Shown here: positions 25,782-34,505 of the stretch, one piece after another | How positions within the stretch are numbered: position 1 is the first letter of the stretch | Layout: each line of letters opens with the position of its first letter | Assembly (NCBI RefSeq): GCF_000328685.1 | Contig: NC_019976.1 | Span: 62,001-126,000, forward strand | Reading direction: 5' to 3' | From: Natronococcus occultus SP4 | Lineage (GTDB): Archaea > Halobacteriota > Halobacteria > Halobacteriales > Natrialbaceae | Length of the DNA: 64,000 nt | Translations under genes and position numbers: made by a program | Notes under the pieces: generated by a model | Told to the model about the DNA's origin: nothing | Database searches by the model: none | What the model saw: only the letters and a program-made list of their open reading frames with translations

Positions 25782-27689
25782 TCAGTCGGCCGGTTCGACC
25801 AGCAGCCGCGAGCGCATCTCGAGGTGGAGTGCGCTACAGAAGTACGCACAGTAGATCCAGTAGACGCCGGGCTCGTCGGCCGTGAACGTCACCTCGCGGG
25901 TCTCCTGTGGTGCCAGCTTCACGTTGACGTCGTGCTGTGGAATCGCGACCGAGTGGATGATGTCTTCCTCCTGCTCGATGTTGGTCGATCTGATGGTGAC
26001 CTCGTCGCCCTCCTGGACGGTGATATCGTCGAAGCCGAAGTGGTTGCGCTGGTTGTACATCTCGATGTGGACCTGGTCCCCGTCGCGCTCGATGAAGTTC
26101 TCCTCGTCGTCGGGCGAGATGAAATCCAGCTCGAGGTCGTCGGGATCGTACACGCTGGCGGGATCGAGGCGGTCGGCCCGGACGATCGAGGCGTCGTGGG
26201 GCTCGGGGTAGGCTGGCGTGTCCTTGACGAGCTCCATCCCGGCGTCGTCGTCGCCGATGTAGAACAGCTGGTCGTTCTCGGGAAACACGGGCCCCACGGG
26301 GAGGAACCGATCCTTCGAGAGCTTGTTCAGCACGATCAGCCAGTCACCCTGCGGGTCGCCGGTGTAGGACTCGGCGGCGATCAGGTGACCCGGACTGTAG
26401 TGAACGTCGTGTTTCTCGATCACCGGGTCCTCCGACCCCATCTCGGCGTCGACGGCGGCCTCGATGTCCCACTTGACGACCTGGGAGTCGACGAACAGCG
26501 TCGTGTAGGCGTGGCCGCGGCCGTCGTAGGCCGTATGAAGCGGGCCGTTCCCGACGTTGACCCGGCCGACAACGGCGTCGTTGGGATCGTCGACTTCGTT
26601 CAGCCGATCGATCTCGATGACCGTACACGTGGGATCGAGCTTCCCGGAGGCGATCGCGTACCGTCCGTCCGGCGTGACGCTTACCCCGTGGGGGTTCGTC
26701 GGGACGTCGACGTACCGCACCAGGGGTTCGTCCCCGTCGTTGAGCGGGCTGTCCTCGGTCCCGTCGACCACCGGGACGCCGTTGATCTCCTCGTACTCGC
26801 CGGCGTCGACGGCGTCCTCGATGCGGGGGATGTTAAAGGCGACCACGTAGTCGGTGTCGGCCGCCGTCATCTCCTGTTCGGTGACGCCCTCCTCGCTGTT
26901 GTAGCTGGTCGTGAAGAACCACTCGCCCTCCTTGCCGGAGTCGCCGTTGTCGAGGTTGCAGTCGACCATCACGTCCCACTCGTGGTCGAACGGGTCCGCC
27001 GACATCGCCGAGAGCGTCGACCCGTACTCGCTCGGATCGTCGAGGTCCCGCCCGTCGTTCGGAATCGGGACGCGGAGTTCGCCGACGCCGAAGACGAGTC
27101 GCGTATCGGGCATCAGCGCGCAGGCGCCGTGGGTTCCCTGGTGGTTCGGCAGGTCGATGATCGCGTCCGTCTCGAAGTACTCGAGATCGATCCGGGCCAT
27201 CCGGCCGTTGGCCTTGTCGTTGACGAACAGCCACTCGCCGTCGTAGGTGTTGTCGGTCTGACTGACTCGGGGGTGGTGGGTATCACCCCACGTGTAGCCA
27301 CCCGAGTTCTGGAGCATCTCGTGGGTTTCGTCGTCGAACCCGTAGCCGCGCGCGCTCTCGACGTTGAACACCGGGATGCGCATGAGCTGGCGCATCGAGG
27401 GAACGCCGTAGACGCGAATGTCGCCGGAGTGGCCGCCCGAGAGGAACGCGTAGTAGTCGTCGTGTTCGCCGGGCGGGACCTCCGTGTCGACGTCGGCTGC
27501 CGAAGTCTGGTCGTCGCCGCTAAGCAGTCCCGTACAGCCCGCGAGCGACCCCATCATCCCGGTCGCGGCGCCCGCGACCATGAAGTCCCGCCGCGGAATC
27601 CGCGCGAAGAGGGGATCGCGTTCGTCCCCCGCTGTCGTGTCGGTCGATCGCTCGTCGCTGGTCGGTTCGGTCGCGTGTTGGTTCGTCAT
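25782..27689 (-). CDS. nosZ: Nitrous-oxide reductase
   Basis: 635 residues; reduces N2O to N2 on the outside of the membrane. Tat signal IPRRDFMVAG and a lipobox-like LAGC suggest a lipid-anchored export route. The beta-propeller carries the CuZ histidine motifs GDTHHPRVSQ, NPHGVSVTPDG, GPLHTAYDGRG, YSPGHLIAAE and EPHDAS. The cupredoxin domain ends in the binuclear CuA site Cys614-x3-Cys618-x3-His622-x2-Met625. It is the first gene of the nosZ-(B)-D-F-Y-L operon. An exact 12-bp palindrome lies 38 nt upstream of its start. Confidence 0.96.
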   Translation of the reverse strand: MTNQHATEPTSDERSTDTTAGDERDPLFARIPRRDFMVAGAATGMMGSLAGCTGLLSGDDQTSAADVDTEVPPGEHDDYYAFLSGGHSGDIRVYGVPSMRQLMRIPVFNVESARGYGFDDETHEMLQNSGGYTWGDTHHPRVSQTDNTYDGEWLFVNDKANGRMARIDLEYFETDAIIDLPNHQGTHGACALMPDTRLVFGVGELRVPIPNDGRDLDDPSEYGSTLSAMSADPFDHEWDVMVDCNLDNGDSGKEGEWFFTTSYNSEEGVTEQEMTAADTDYVVAFNIPRIEDAVDAGEYEEINGVPVVDGTEDSPLNDGDEPLVRYVDVPTNPHGVSVTPDGRYAIASGKLDPTCTVIEIDRLNEVDDPNDAVVGRVNVGNGPLHTAYDGRGHAYTTLFVDSQVVKWDIEAAVDAEMGSEDPVIEKHDVHYSPGHLIAAESYTGDPQGDWLIVLNKLSKDRFLPVGPVFPENDQLFYIGDDDAGMELVKDTPAYPEPHDASIVRADRLDPASVYDPDDLELDFISPDDEENFIERDGDQVHIEMYNQRNHFGFDDITVQEGDEVTIRSTNIEQEEDIIHSVAIPQHDVNVKLAPQETREVTFTADEPGVYWIYCAYFCSALHLEMRSRLLVEPAD

Positions 27690-27726
27690 TGGCTTGGGTC
27701 GTGTCGCGTCGGCGTGTGGTTACTGC

Positions 27727-27738
27727 ACCTGTACAGGT
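27727..27738. promoter_or_regulatory. Palindrome upstream of nosZ
   Basis: ACCTGTACAGGT is a perfect 12-bp dyad centred 44 nt before the nosZ ATG, within an otherwise featureless 270-nt spacer. Its position just upstream of where a TATA box would act fits an activator or repressor site. No protein is assigned. Confidence 0.4.
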
Positions 27739-27959
27739 CACACTTGGATCGGGACGACGTTATGGCTGCTTCAGATTCCCGTTCAACGGTAATACGCGGG
27801 AACAGGTTCGGCCGAAACGACACGTATCGAGCCGGCGTAGCTCTCCGGAGCAAACAGACCGAGTGCGGAACTGTCGATCGACGGACTCCCCCGAAGGAGG
27901 CGAGCGCTCGCCGACCGTGTCGACCCACCGCTGCGACCGCTCGGACCGCTAGCGCATCC

Positions 27960-29198
27960 TCAACACCACTCCTCGTACTGGTGGACGCGCGCCGGGTTCA
28001 GCGGCTCCGGCTCCCGGTCCGTCCCGTCGTACGCCTCGCGGTGGCGCTCGTATGGGATCCCGACGTCGCCGTCGGGATCGAACTCTCGGGGCATGAGCGC
28101 CTTCGCTCGCCGTCGATTCCAGTCCGCCAGTCGCTCGAGCGTCTCTGGACGATCGATCGCGGTCGTCTCGAGCGCGTCGCTCGCCCGCTTCCAGGCGCGC
28201 CGTCCGTTTTCGGTGCGAACGATCGCCGTGGTCGTTCCGGGATCGGTGCCGACGTTACCGACGCTGAGGTCGGCCGCGGCGCCGACGAAATCCGCACATT
28301 CGTCACAGCCGCGCAGCCCCGCCGCGTCGAACGCGTCGACGTCGGCCTCGAGGACGCTCTCGCCGTCGGCGTCGAACGCGGAGAGGACGCCCTCGGAGAT
28401 GTCCAGGCGCTCGATCTCGTTCGGGTCGAGGTCGTACCCCTCGAGACTCGAGCGCAGCCGATCGTACTCGAAGCTGCGGGTACACAGCAGGGCGACCGTC
28501 AGCGAGATCGGATCGGCGGGCGCGTGGTCGTACCGATCGAGTGCGGTGGCGCCCTGGATCATACACGGCGTCCCGACGAGCGCGAGCTCTGCCGTCTCTG
28601 GGTCGAGCTCGCTCGCCGCGAGCAGGTCATCGAGCTCGCCCAGTCCCATCGTCTGGTTGTAGCTGCTGCCCGCGGCCGCGAGCAGTTCCTCGCGGGAAGT
28701 CGCCAGGAACGGAACGCCCCGAAGGGGCTCGTCCTTGCTCTCGCGAGCGACCACCGCTCCGTCGAGCTCGTCCCGTTCGATCAGCTCGGCGAGCAGCGCC
28801 GTCACGACGCCCCCGTCCTGGCCGACGGCTGCCGCCTCGCCCGTCGCGCTGGCGGCGTACGTCTCCGGGGTCTCGAGCGCGCGTTCGTCCTCGAGCAGCC
28901 CGAGGACGCGCTCGTACCGGAGCCCGCTGCGGGGACAGAAGTCCCAACAGCGCGAGCAGCCGGTACACATCCGGACGAGCGTGGGACGGCGCTCCTCTTC
29001 GTCGATCCCGATCGAATCGGAGGGACAGGCCGCAACGCAGGAGGCACACTGCACGCAGCGGTCGGCCTCGATGACGGCCTCGTCGAGGTCTCGGAACCAG
29101 ATCTTCCCCGGGGGTTCCGCGACGTCGTCGTTCAGTTCGCGGGGGTCGCCGCCGACGCCCTTGGGGTCGGGGACGGACGGGCGGTTGTCGGCCGCCAT
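27960..29198 (-). CDS. F420H2 dehydrogenase/hydrogenase beta-subunit family Fe-S flavoprotein
   Basis: 412 residues. Two ferredoxin-type clusters near the N-terminus: Cys48-x2-Cys51-x2-Cys54-x3-Cys58-Pro and Cys78-x2-Cys81-x2-Cys84-x3-Cys88-Pro. Then the FrhB/FpoF-type body: ELIERDELDGAVVARES, ELALVGTPCMIQGATAL and a later C-x2-C (GCDECADFVG). This family oxidises F420H2 with FAD and passes electrons to Fe-S centres. The ATG immediately follows the reductase stop (TAGATG), so the two are translated together and probably form one enzyme. A ferredoxin-linked role instead of F420 cannot be excluded. Confidence 0.85.
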   Translation of the reverse strand: MAADNRPSVPDPKGVGGDPRELNDDVAEPPGKIWFRDLDEAVIEADRCVQCASCVAACPSDSIGIDEEERRPTLVRMCTGCSRCWDFCPRSGLRYERVLGLLEDERALETPETYAASATGEAAAVGQDGGVVTALLAELIERDELDGAVVARESKDEPLRGVPFLATSREELLAAAGSSYNQTMGLGELDDLLAASELDPETAELALVGTPCMIQGATALDRYDHAPADPISLTVALLCTRSFEYDRLRSSLEGYDLDPNEIERLDISEGVLSAFDADGESVLEADVDAFDAAGLRGCDECADFVGAAADLSVGNVGTDPGTTTAIVRTENGRRAWKRASDALETTAIDRPETLERLADWNRRRAKALMPREFDPDGDVGIPYERHREAYDGTDREPEPLNPARVHQYEEWC

Positions 29199-31598
29199 CT
29201 AGCTCACCTCCGTGCCGGCAGCAGGTGGTTTCGGCTCCGGCCGCTCGGCCAGTATCGTCCGCAGCTCGGCATCGGATTTGCGACGGCTCCACTCGGCGAA
29301 CGACTCGTCCGCGCCGCTGTCGTCGTCGTAGGCCAGCACCGTCGCTCTGATCACGCTTGGGACGTCCTCGATCGGAACCTTTCCGACCAGCCAGTCGATG
29401 AACTCGTCGTCGGCGAGGTCGCCGCCGAGGCCGAGATCGGCCGCGCGGCCGGAGTCGAAGTCGTCGCGGTACACCTCGCCGCGCAGCCCCACGTCGCCGA
29501 GCTGGGGCTGGGCGCAGGAGGCCGAGCAGCCGGACATGTGGACGCGGATCCGCTCGTGCTCGTCCGCAATGCCGACCGCTTCGGCCCACTCGTCTAACTC
29601 GCGGGCCCACCTGATCGCCCGGTTTTTCGTCTCGATGATTCCGTAGGTACAGAACTCCCGGCCCGTGCAGGTGACGATTCCCCGGGTGAACGGGCCCGGA
29701 TCTGGACCGTAGCGGTCGACGACCGCGCTGTCGAGGAAGGTCTCGAGGACGTCGTCCTCGAGGTGGGGAACGAGGACGTTCTGGTTCGGCGTGAGCCGGA
29801 GCTCGCCCTCGCTGAGCTCCGCCGCGAGTCCCGCGAGCTCGCGGAACTCGTTGCCGCCCATCCGTCCCGTGGGGACGTTCAGTCCGACGGAAGAACGGCC
29901 GTCGCTCTGGTCGTGGATCCCGACGTGGTCGTTGCGGTAGTCGGTCGTCAGCGACTCTCCCGCGGGTTCGAACTCGAAGTCGGCGTGGGACGCGAGCTCG
30001 TCGCGGAACCGCTCGACGCCCCACTCCTCGACGAGGAACCGCAGGCGGTTGACCGCGGTGTCGAGGTAGCTGCCGTGGTCCATGTAGAGGTCGGCCATCG
30101 CCTCGACGAGTTCGACGACCCGATCGGGCTCGACGAAGAGGTCGAGCTCCGAGGCGACCCGTGGCCCGTCGGAGAGTCCGCCACCGACCCGAACCGCGAA
30201 CCCGTCGCGCCCGTCCTTGACCGCGGGTGTGAGCGCGAGGTCCTGGATCTGTGCGCGGGCGCAGTTCTCGTGACAGCCCGCGATACTGATCTTGAACTTC
30301 CGGGGGAGGTTGGCGTACTCGTGGTCGCCGAGGAACCGCTCGCAGATCCGCTCGACGATCGGTCGGACGTCGACGGTCTCGTTCGGGTCGATCCCCGCGG
30401 CTGGGCAGGCGACGACGTTGCGCACCGAGTTTCCGCAGGCCTGCATCGTCTCGAGACCGACGTCCTCGTACCGGGACCAGATCTCGTCGATGTCCTCGAT
30501 CCGGATCCAGTGGAGCTGGATGTCCTGTCGGGTCGTGACGTCGAGGTAGCCGTCGCCGAAGACGGGGTTCTGGTCGACGCCGCCGTACGCCTCGGGCGCA
30601 CGGGCGAACTCGTCGGCGACCTCGCCGATCGTCGCGGCCTGTTCGGCGGTGAGGACTCCGCCCGGGGCCCGCGTCCGGAGCATGAAGTAGCCCTCCTGTT
30701 TCTGGTGGTAGAGCCCGATCAGCTTCAGGCGATTGAGGACGTCCTCGCCCAGCTCCGCGACCATCGCGTCGAACCCGCCCGCGTCGGCGTAGGCCCGGAC
30801 CTGGCGCTTGAGTTCGACGGGGTCCCACTCGGGGGCCTCGGCGCGCACCCAGTCGGTCAGGCTCCCCTCGTAGAACGCGACGTCCTCGTAGCCGAGGTCG
30901 CGGAGCACGACGTACGTGTGGCTCAGCCGCCGGGCCGTGTTACAGTAGAGGACGATCCGTTCATCGCGGCGGATCCCCTTCTTGGTGAGCAGCGCCTCGA
31001 GCTCATCGTTGGGTTTCAGCCGCCCGGTGTCGTCCTCGAGGAGGTCCTCCCACCCGAGCTGGACCGCACCCGGAACGTGAGACTGCGCGTACTCGGCGGC
31101 GCTTCGGGTGTCGACGACGACGGCGTCACCCTCGACGGCTGTCTCGACGTCCTCGCGGTCGACGAGCGGCGCGTCGGCCCGCAGCGTGGCGTCATACGCG
31201 GTCGGCTCGGGATCGGGGTCGGCCTCGCTCAGTTCGCCGTCCTCGTCGGTCCAGGCCTCGAGTCCGCCATCGAGCAGGTAGAGGCCGCCCTCGTGGCCGT
31301 AGACGGCGGCGGTAAGCAGGAACCGGGCCGCGTCGACGCCGTTCGCGTCGTCGACCGCGACGATCGGATCCTCGGAGGCGATCCCGGCCTCGCCCAGCGC
31401 CGTCCCGAAGGTCTCGGCGCCGGGCAGCTTTCCGACCGCGACGCTGCTCGGATCCCGAAACGTCTCGGTCGGTACGTTTACCGATCCCGGAACGTGGCCG
31501 AGGGTCGCGTAGTCACGCTGCGAGCGAACATCGACGACCGTTACCGACTCGCGGTGGGCCGCGAGCCAGGACGGGTCGACGACGGTCGGGGTGCTCAC
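29199..31598 (-). CDS. Double-rhodanese/siroheme sulfite (or nitrite) reductase fusion
   Basis: 799 residues. Rhodanese domain 1 (about 1-125) has Asp84 where the catalytic Cys is expected and is probably inactive. Domain 2 (about 140-255) has VDTRSAAEYAQSHVPGAV and the active-site loop with Cys219 (YCNTARR). From about 270 to 790 is a complete siroheme-[4Fe-4S] reductase: two-fold repeats, then cluster ligands Cys644-x5-Cys650 (TCTGREFC) and Cys691-x3-Cys695 (GCSASC). The reductase makes sulfide from sulfite, or ammonia from nitrite. Rhodanese fusion points to sulfur, for example sulfite released from thiosulfate. The F420-type partner follows directly. Confidence 0.9.
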   Translation of the reverse strand: MSTPTVVDPSWLAAHRESVTVVDVRSQRDYATLGHVPGSVNVPTETFRDPSSVAVGKLPGAETFGTALGEAGIASEDPIVAVDDANGVDAARFLLTAAVYGHEGGLYLLDGGLEAWTDEDGELSEADPDPEPTAYDATLRADAPLVDREDVETAVEGDAVVVDTRSAAEYAQSHVPGAVQLGWEDLLEDDTGRLKPNDELEALLTKKGIRRDERIVLYCNTARRLSHTYVVLRDLGYEDVAFYEGSLTDWVRAEAPEWDPVELKRQVRAYADAGGFDAMVAELGEDVLNRLKLIGLYHQKQEGYFMLRTRAPGGVLTAEQAATIGEVADEFARAPEAYGGVDQNPVFGDGYLDVTTRQDIQLHWIRIEDIDEIWSRYEDVGLETMQACGNSVRNVVACPAAGIDPNETVDVRPIVERICERFLGDHEYANLPRKFKISIAGCHENCARAQIQDLALTPAVKDGRDGFAVRVGGGLSDGPRVASELDLFVEPDRVVELVEAMADLYMDHGSYLDTAVNRLRFLVEEWGVERFRDELASHADFEFEPAGESLTTDYRNDHVGIHDQSDGRSSVGLNVPTGRMGGNEFRELAGLAAELSEGELRLTPNQNVLVPHLEDDVLETFLDSAVVDRYGPDPGPFTRGIVTCTGREFCTYGIIETKNRAIRWARELDEWAEAVGIADEHERIRVHMSGCSASCAQPQLGDVGLRGEVYRDDFDSGRAADLGLGGDLADDEFIDWLVGKVPIEDVPSVIRATVLAYDDDSGADESFAEWSRRKSDAELRTILAERPEPKPPAAGTEVS

Positions 31599-32130
31599 GG
31601 GCGACCACCCGTCTCGTGGTGGGGTGGCTGCCTCGGCGCGAGCGGTGGCGTCTCCGCGGACGCCGTCCGCCGTTCGGTTCGGTCTCCGCGCGGAACTGGA
31701 TCGATCATGTCGTACCCAGGGATTGACGCGAGGGCCCCTTTCAGCTACGCGTACGGGTAACGGCTGCCGTCGCTCCGAAACGACGGCAGCCAGCCGTCGC
31801 AGACACTGACGACGACCCGTCCCGTCATACGAACCGATCTTATCTCTCGATTCGGATCCGATCTCCCGACAGCGACCTCGACGCGCCCGTTCTCTGCGGT
31901 AGGGGTTCGGTCGTCGGACCCGGCAGCGGTTTCCGGAACCTGGCTGACAGTTCGTTCGGCAGGGCTCTCCCGCTCGTGGCGCGTCGATCGACGCCTCACT
32001 GTTCCGTTTCTATACGTTGATCTCATGAACGAACGTCTACGTATACGTTCGCAAGTATGTCAGTTTCGAACTAGTAGCCGCTCAAGGGGAAACTATAGGT
32101 GGATTGTAGTCCCAGTTTCGATAGCAATCC
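31599..32130. other. Divergent intergenic region with a 20-bp near-palindrome
   Basis: 532 nt between two divergent genes without a convincing reading frame. GAACGTCTACGTATACGTTC at 32031-32050 is an inverted repeat with one mismatched pair, a good operator candidate. The TATA-like AAACTATAGG lies 30-40 nt before the ATG at 32131. Confidence 0.5.
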
Positions 32131-33114
32131 ATGGTTTCACCAGGGGAGTTCCGACTGATCGATGCGCTGCTCGAGGACGGCGCGTTCGAGCCCGACGTCG
32201 ACGAGGACGGCTCGGTGAGCTACGACGCGGTCGCCCAGTTGCTCGACGACCCCGACGACGAGCCGTCGGCGGTCCTCGAGCAGTTTGCCACGCGTGGCGT
32301 CCTGAACGACGAGTTCGTCTCGAAGGTGTACGTCTGTCCCGACTGTGCGACCGAGGGACTGCAGTACACGACCGTCTGTCCGGCCTGTGGCGACCCACGG
32401 GCCGTCGAGACGGCGGTCATCGAACACGTCTGTGGCCACACCGGACCCGAGTCGGAGTTCGAATCCGAGGACGGCTATCGGTGTCCGGACTGTGAACAGG
32501 ACCTCGAGTCGGTTGATATCGAGAAGAAACACCGGTACAGCTGCCGGGCGTGCCCGGAGTCGTTCGACGTACCCGACGACCGGCTCCGCTGCCGGGAGTG
32601 TGAATCGCTGTTCCCGCCCCTCGAGACGATCGAGCGAGTCCTGTACCGCTACAGCCTCACCGACGAGGGTGAGGCCTGGCTCGAGCACCAGCGGGCGGCC
32701 CGGGAGACCGCCGCAGCGGTCCTCGAAGAGCGTCGCTTCGAGACCGAGATCGACACCGTCGTCGACGAGGGGTCACGCCCAGTTCACGTCCTCGCCGAGG
32801 ATCGGCTGATGGGTGATCGACGAATCGTCGCGATCTCCGAGACCCCGGAGGCCGAGACCGTCGACGCGTTCGCCGCGTTCGCGGAGTCGGTCGACGCTCA
32901 CCCGGTCGTCGTTACGACCTCGGGGACCGTCCAGCGCGAGGTCGCCGAACGCGCGGAGCGATCGGAGCTGACGGTGCTCGCGTTCGACGAGAGCGGCGAG
33001 GGATCGCTCGTGCCGGAGTACGAGACGACCGACAGCGTCGGCGGCCACCGAACCGGACTGTTCCAGCGGCTCACCGCAGCCCTCGAGGTTCCGAGCCGGG
33101 GCAGCCGCCAGTAG
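32131..33114 (+). CDS. Zinc-ribbon protein with TackOD1-like domain
   Basis: 327 residues. The N-terminal 60 form an acidic winged-helix-like region. Residues about 68-170 hold a Cys array: VYVCPDCATEGLQYTTVCPACGDP, varied by a His/Cys pair (VIEHVCGHTG), then YRCPDCEQDL, YSCRACPESFDVP and LRCRECESLF. This follows the spacing of the TACK-archaeal output domain 1. The C-terminal third is alpha/beta and may be a receiver-like or regulatory domain. The family is tied to signalling by domain company only. It is divergent from the reductase fusion. Confidence 0.75.
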   Translation: MVSPGEFRLIDALLEDGAFEPDVDEDGSVSYDAVAQLLDDPDDEPSAVLEQFATRGVLNDEFVSKVYVCPDCATEGLQYTTVCPACGDPRAVETAVIEHVCGHTGPESEFESEDGYRCPDCEQDLESVDIEKKHRYSCRACPESFDVPDDRLRCRECESLFPPLETIERVLYRYSLTDEGEAWLEHQRAARETAAAVLEERRFETEIDTVVDEGSRPVHVLAEDRLMGDRRIVAISETPEAETVDAFAAFAESVDAHPVVVTTSGTVQREVAERAERSELTVLAFDESGEGSLVPEYETTDSVGGHRTGLFQRLTAALEVPSRGSRQ

Positions 33115-33450
33115 CGCCGTCCTCGCGCGCTCTGGGATTCGAGAGCCGACGAACGCCAGATGTCGCGTCGGTGTCCGGGCACCGTCTCCGCGTTCGATCC
33201 GGAGCGACGGTGACGCGATCCTCTCCCGACCCAGTCCCGTCTCAACCCTGCCATAGCTCGTTGACATGATGGCTGTCGATCGACGGTCGGTCCCACACAT
33301 CATCCTGCGGTTTCCTGTCAGATAGTGTCGTGAAAGAAACGGCACAGATTGATGATCGTGGCGCGCCTAGCGAGTAGTGACCCGGGGAGCGTCTGGAGGG
33401 GGCTGGTTCCCGCCGGCGGCGGGCCTCACGGTCCCTGGATTTCCAGCCGA
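33115..33450. other. Spacer, nothing recognised
   Basis: 336 nt with no credible gene, tRNA or repeat. The end of it could be read as an N-terminal extension of the next gene, but the sequence is Gly/Pro/Ser-rich and not halophilic. Confidence 0.5.
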
Positions 33451-33846
33451 ATGACTACGAACACGAGAGACGGGGCTCACCCATCCATCGGCTCCGCACG
33501 CGAGGTCGCGCTGATCGACGAGCCGACGATCCGTCGGCTCGAGGACGGCGACCGGGAGCGCTCGGGCTGCCGGTTCGCGGCGGTCGCCCGCTCGCTCGAG
33601 GAGCGGTCGGTTCCGAACACGCGGTTCGATCTCCCGGTGACCCGCGTCGCCTACGTCGACGCGAGCGGCCGCTACGGAATCGAACGGGAGTACTTCGGCC
33701 ACCGCGAAAACTGGCAGGGGGTTCCACGGACGGTCGTCGTCACGACGGATAGCGCACGTGTCGTCCGCGAACTCCCCGAGAAACACCGCGAGCGGTACCG
33801 ACCGATTCTGGACAGTTACGAGCGCGTCCTCGAGGGTGAGGAATAA
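33451..33846 (+). CDS. Uncharacterised haloarchaeal protein
   Basis: 131 residues from the ATG at 33451 (MTTNTRDGAHPS). The body has REVALIDEPTIRRLEDGDRE, then RVAYVDASGRYGIEREYFGH, and ends in a helical RYRPILDSYERVLEGEE. The charge balance is typical of a soluble haloarchaeal protein. The central beta-hairpin with Tyr/Gly could be a small barrel. No family or operon partner is recognised. Confidence 0.65.
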   Translation: MTTNTRDGAHPSIGSAREVALIDEPTIRRLEDGDRERSGCRFAAVARSLEERSVPNTRFDLPVTRVAYVDASGRYGIEREYFGHRENWQGVPRTVVVTTDSARVVRELPEKHRERYRPILDSYERVLEGEE

Positions 33847-33962
33847 CCGCGTCCCCCGGCACTGGATCGCACACCGGCTTCGGTCGCCGACGTTCACGAC
33901 GATCTGACCGTCCCGATTTCCGGTAACAGGGTACTTTCCCCTCCCCGCTCCTGTATTCCGAT

Positions 33963-34412
33963 ATGCAAGGGCTGCGCTGGCTCCAGATGAGCGCTGACGA
34001 GATCGACGAGTTCCTCGGACAGGGTGGGATCGGCGTCGTCTCCTTTCCGTCAGGAGCGGAGAACCCACCGGTCTCGATACCGGTGTCGTACGGCTACAAT
34101 CCGGACGAGCGGGCGTTTTACTACCGACTCTCCGTTCCGCAGGGGAGCCGAAAGGCGGATCTCATCGATCGATCCGTTTCGTTCGTCGTCCACCGGGAGA
34201 CCGACGAGGGGTGGCGAAGCGTCGTCGCCGAGGGCCGGTTCGAGGAGATCGACGAAGCGCCGTTCGAGCCCGGTGACATTCACGGGATGTGGGCCGTCGA
34301 AATTCCGCTCGTCGAGATCTTCGAACGGCCCCCGAAGGAGGTGACGTTTCGCTTTTTCCGCCTCGAGCCCGAGACGCTGTCGGGACGCAAGGAGGTCCGA
34401 ACGGAGTCCTGA
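33963..34412 (+). CDS. Pyridoxamine 5'-phosphate oxidase-like flavin-binding protein
   Basis: 149 residues. LQMSADEIDEFLGQGGIGVV opens the split-barrel fold and VSIPVSYGYNPDERAFYYRL is the second strand pair. SRKADLIDRSVSFVVHRE and WRSVVAEGRFEEI complete the FMN-binding pattern of the PNPOx-like family. These haloarchaeal members are usually called FMN- or F420-binding; the substrate is unknown. It is the first of three related genes in this window (also 37214-37690 and 39710-40144). Confidence 0.85.
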   Translation: MQGLRWLQMSADEIDEFLGQGGIGVVSFPSGAENPPVSIPVSYGYNPDERAFYYRLSVPQGSRKADLIDRSVSFVVHRETDEGWRSVVAEGRFEEIDEAPFEPGDIHGMWAVEIPLVEIFERPPKEVTFRFFRLEPETLSGRKEVRTES

Positions 34413-34505
34413 TACAGTCCGCTGGAAGTCAGTTCCGGAACGACCGGGCGTCGTCCCGCGGTCGCTCCGGGGACCTGTTCCAGCGAACCCTATGATTCGA
34501 CTCGC

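Noticed and set aside
25770..29597. 1275-residue open frame on the plus strand opposite nosZ and the F420-type gene
   Set aside because: It is the complement shadow of real genes: in high-G+C DNA the antisense frame stays open. It has no family motifs and spans several unrelated genes.
28627..30828. 733-residue second minus-strand frame across the reductase and F420-type genes
   Set aside because: Arg/Pro-rich out-of-frame shadow crossing two real genes.
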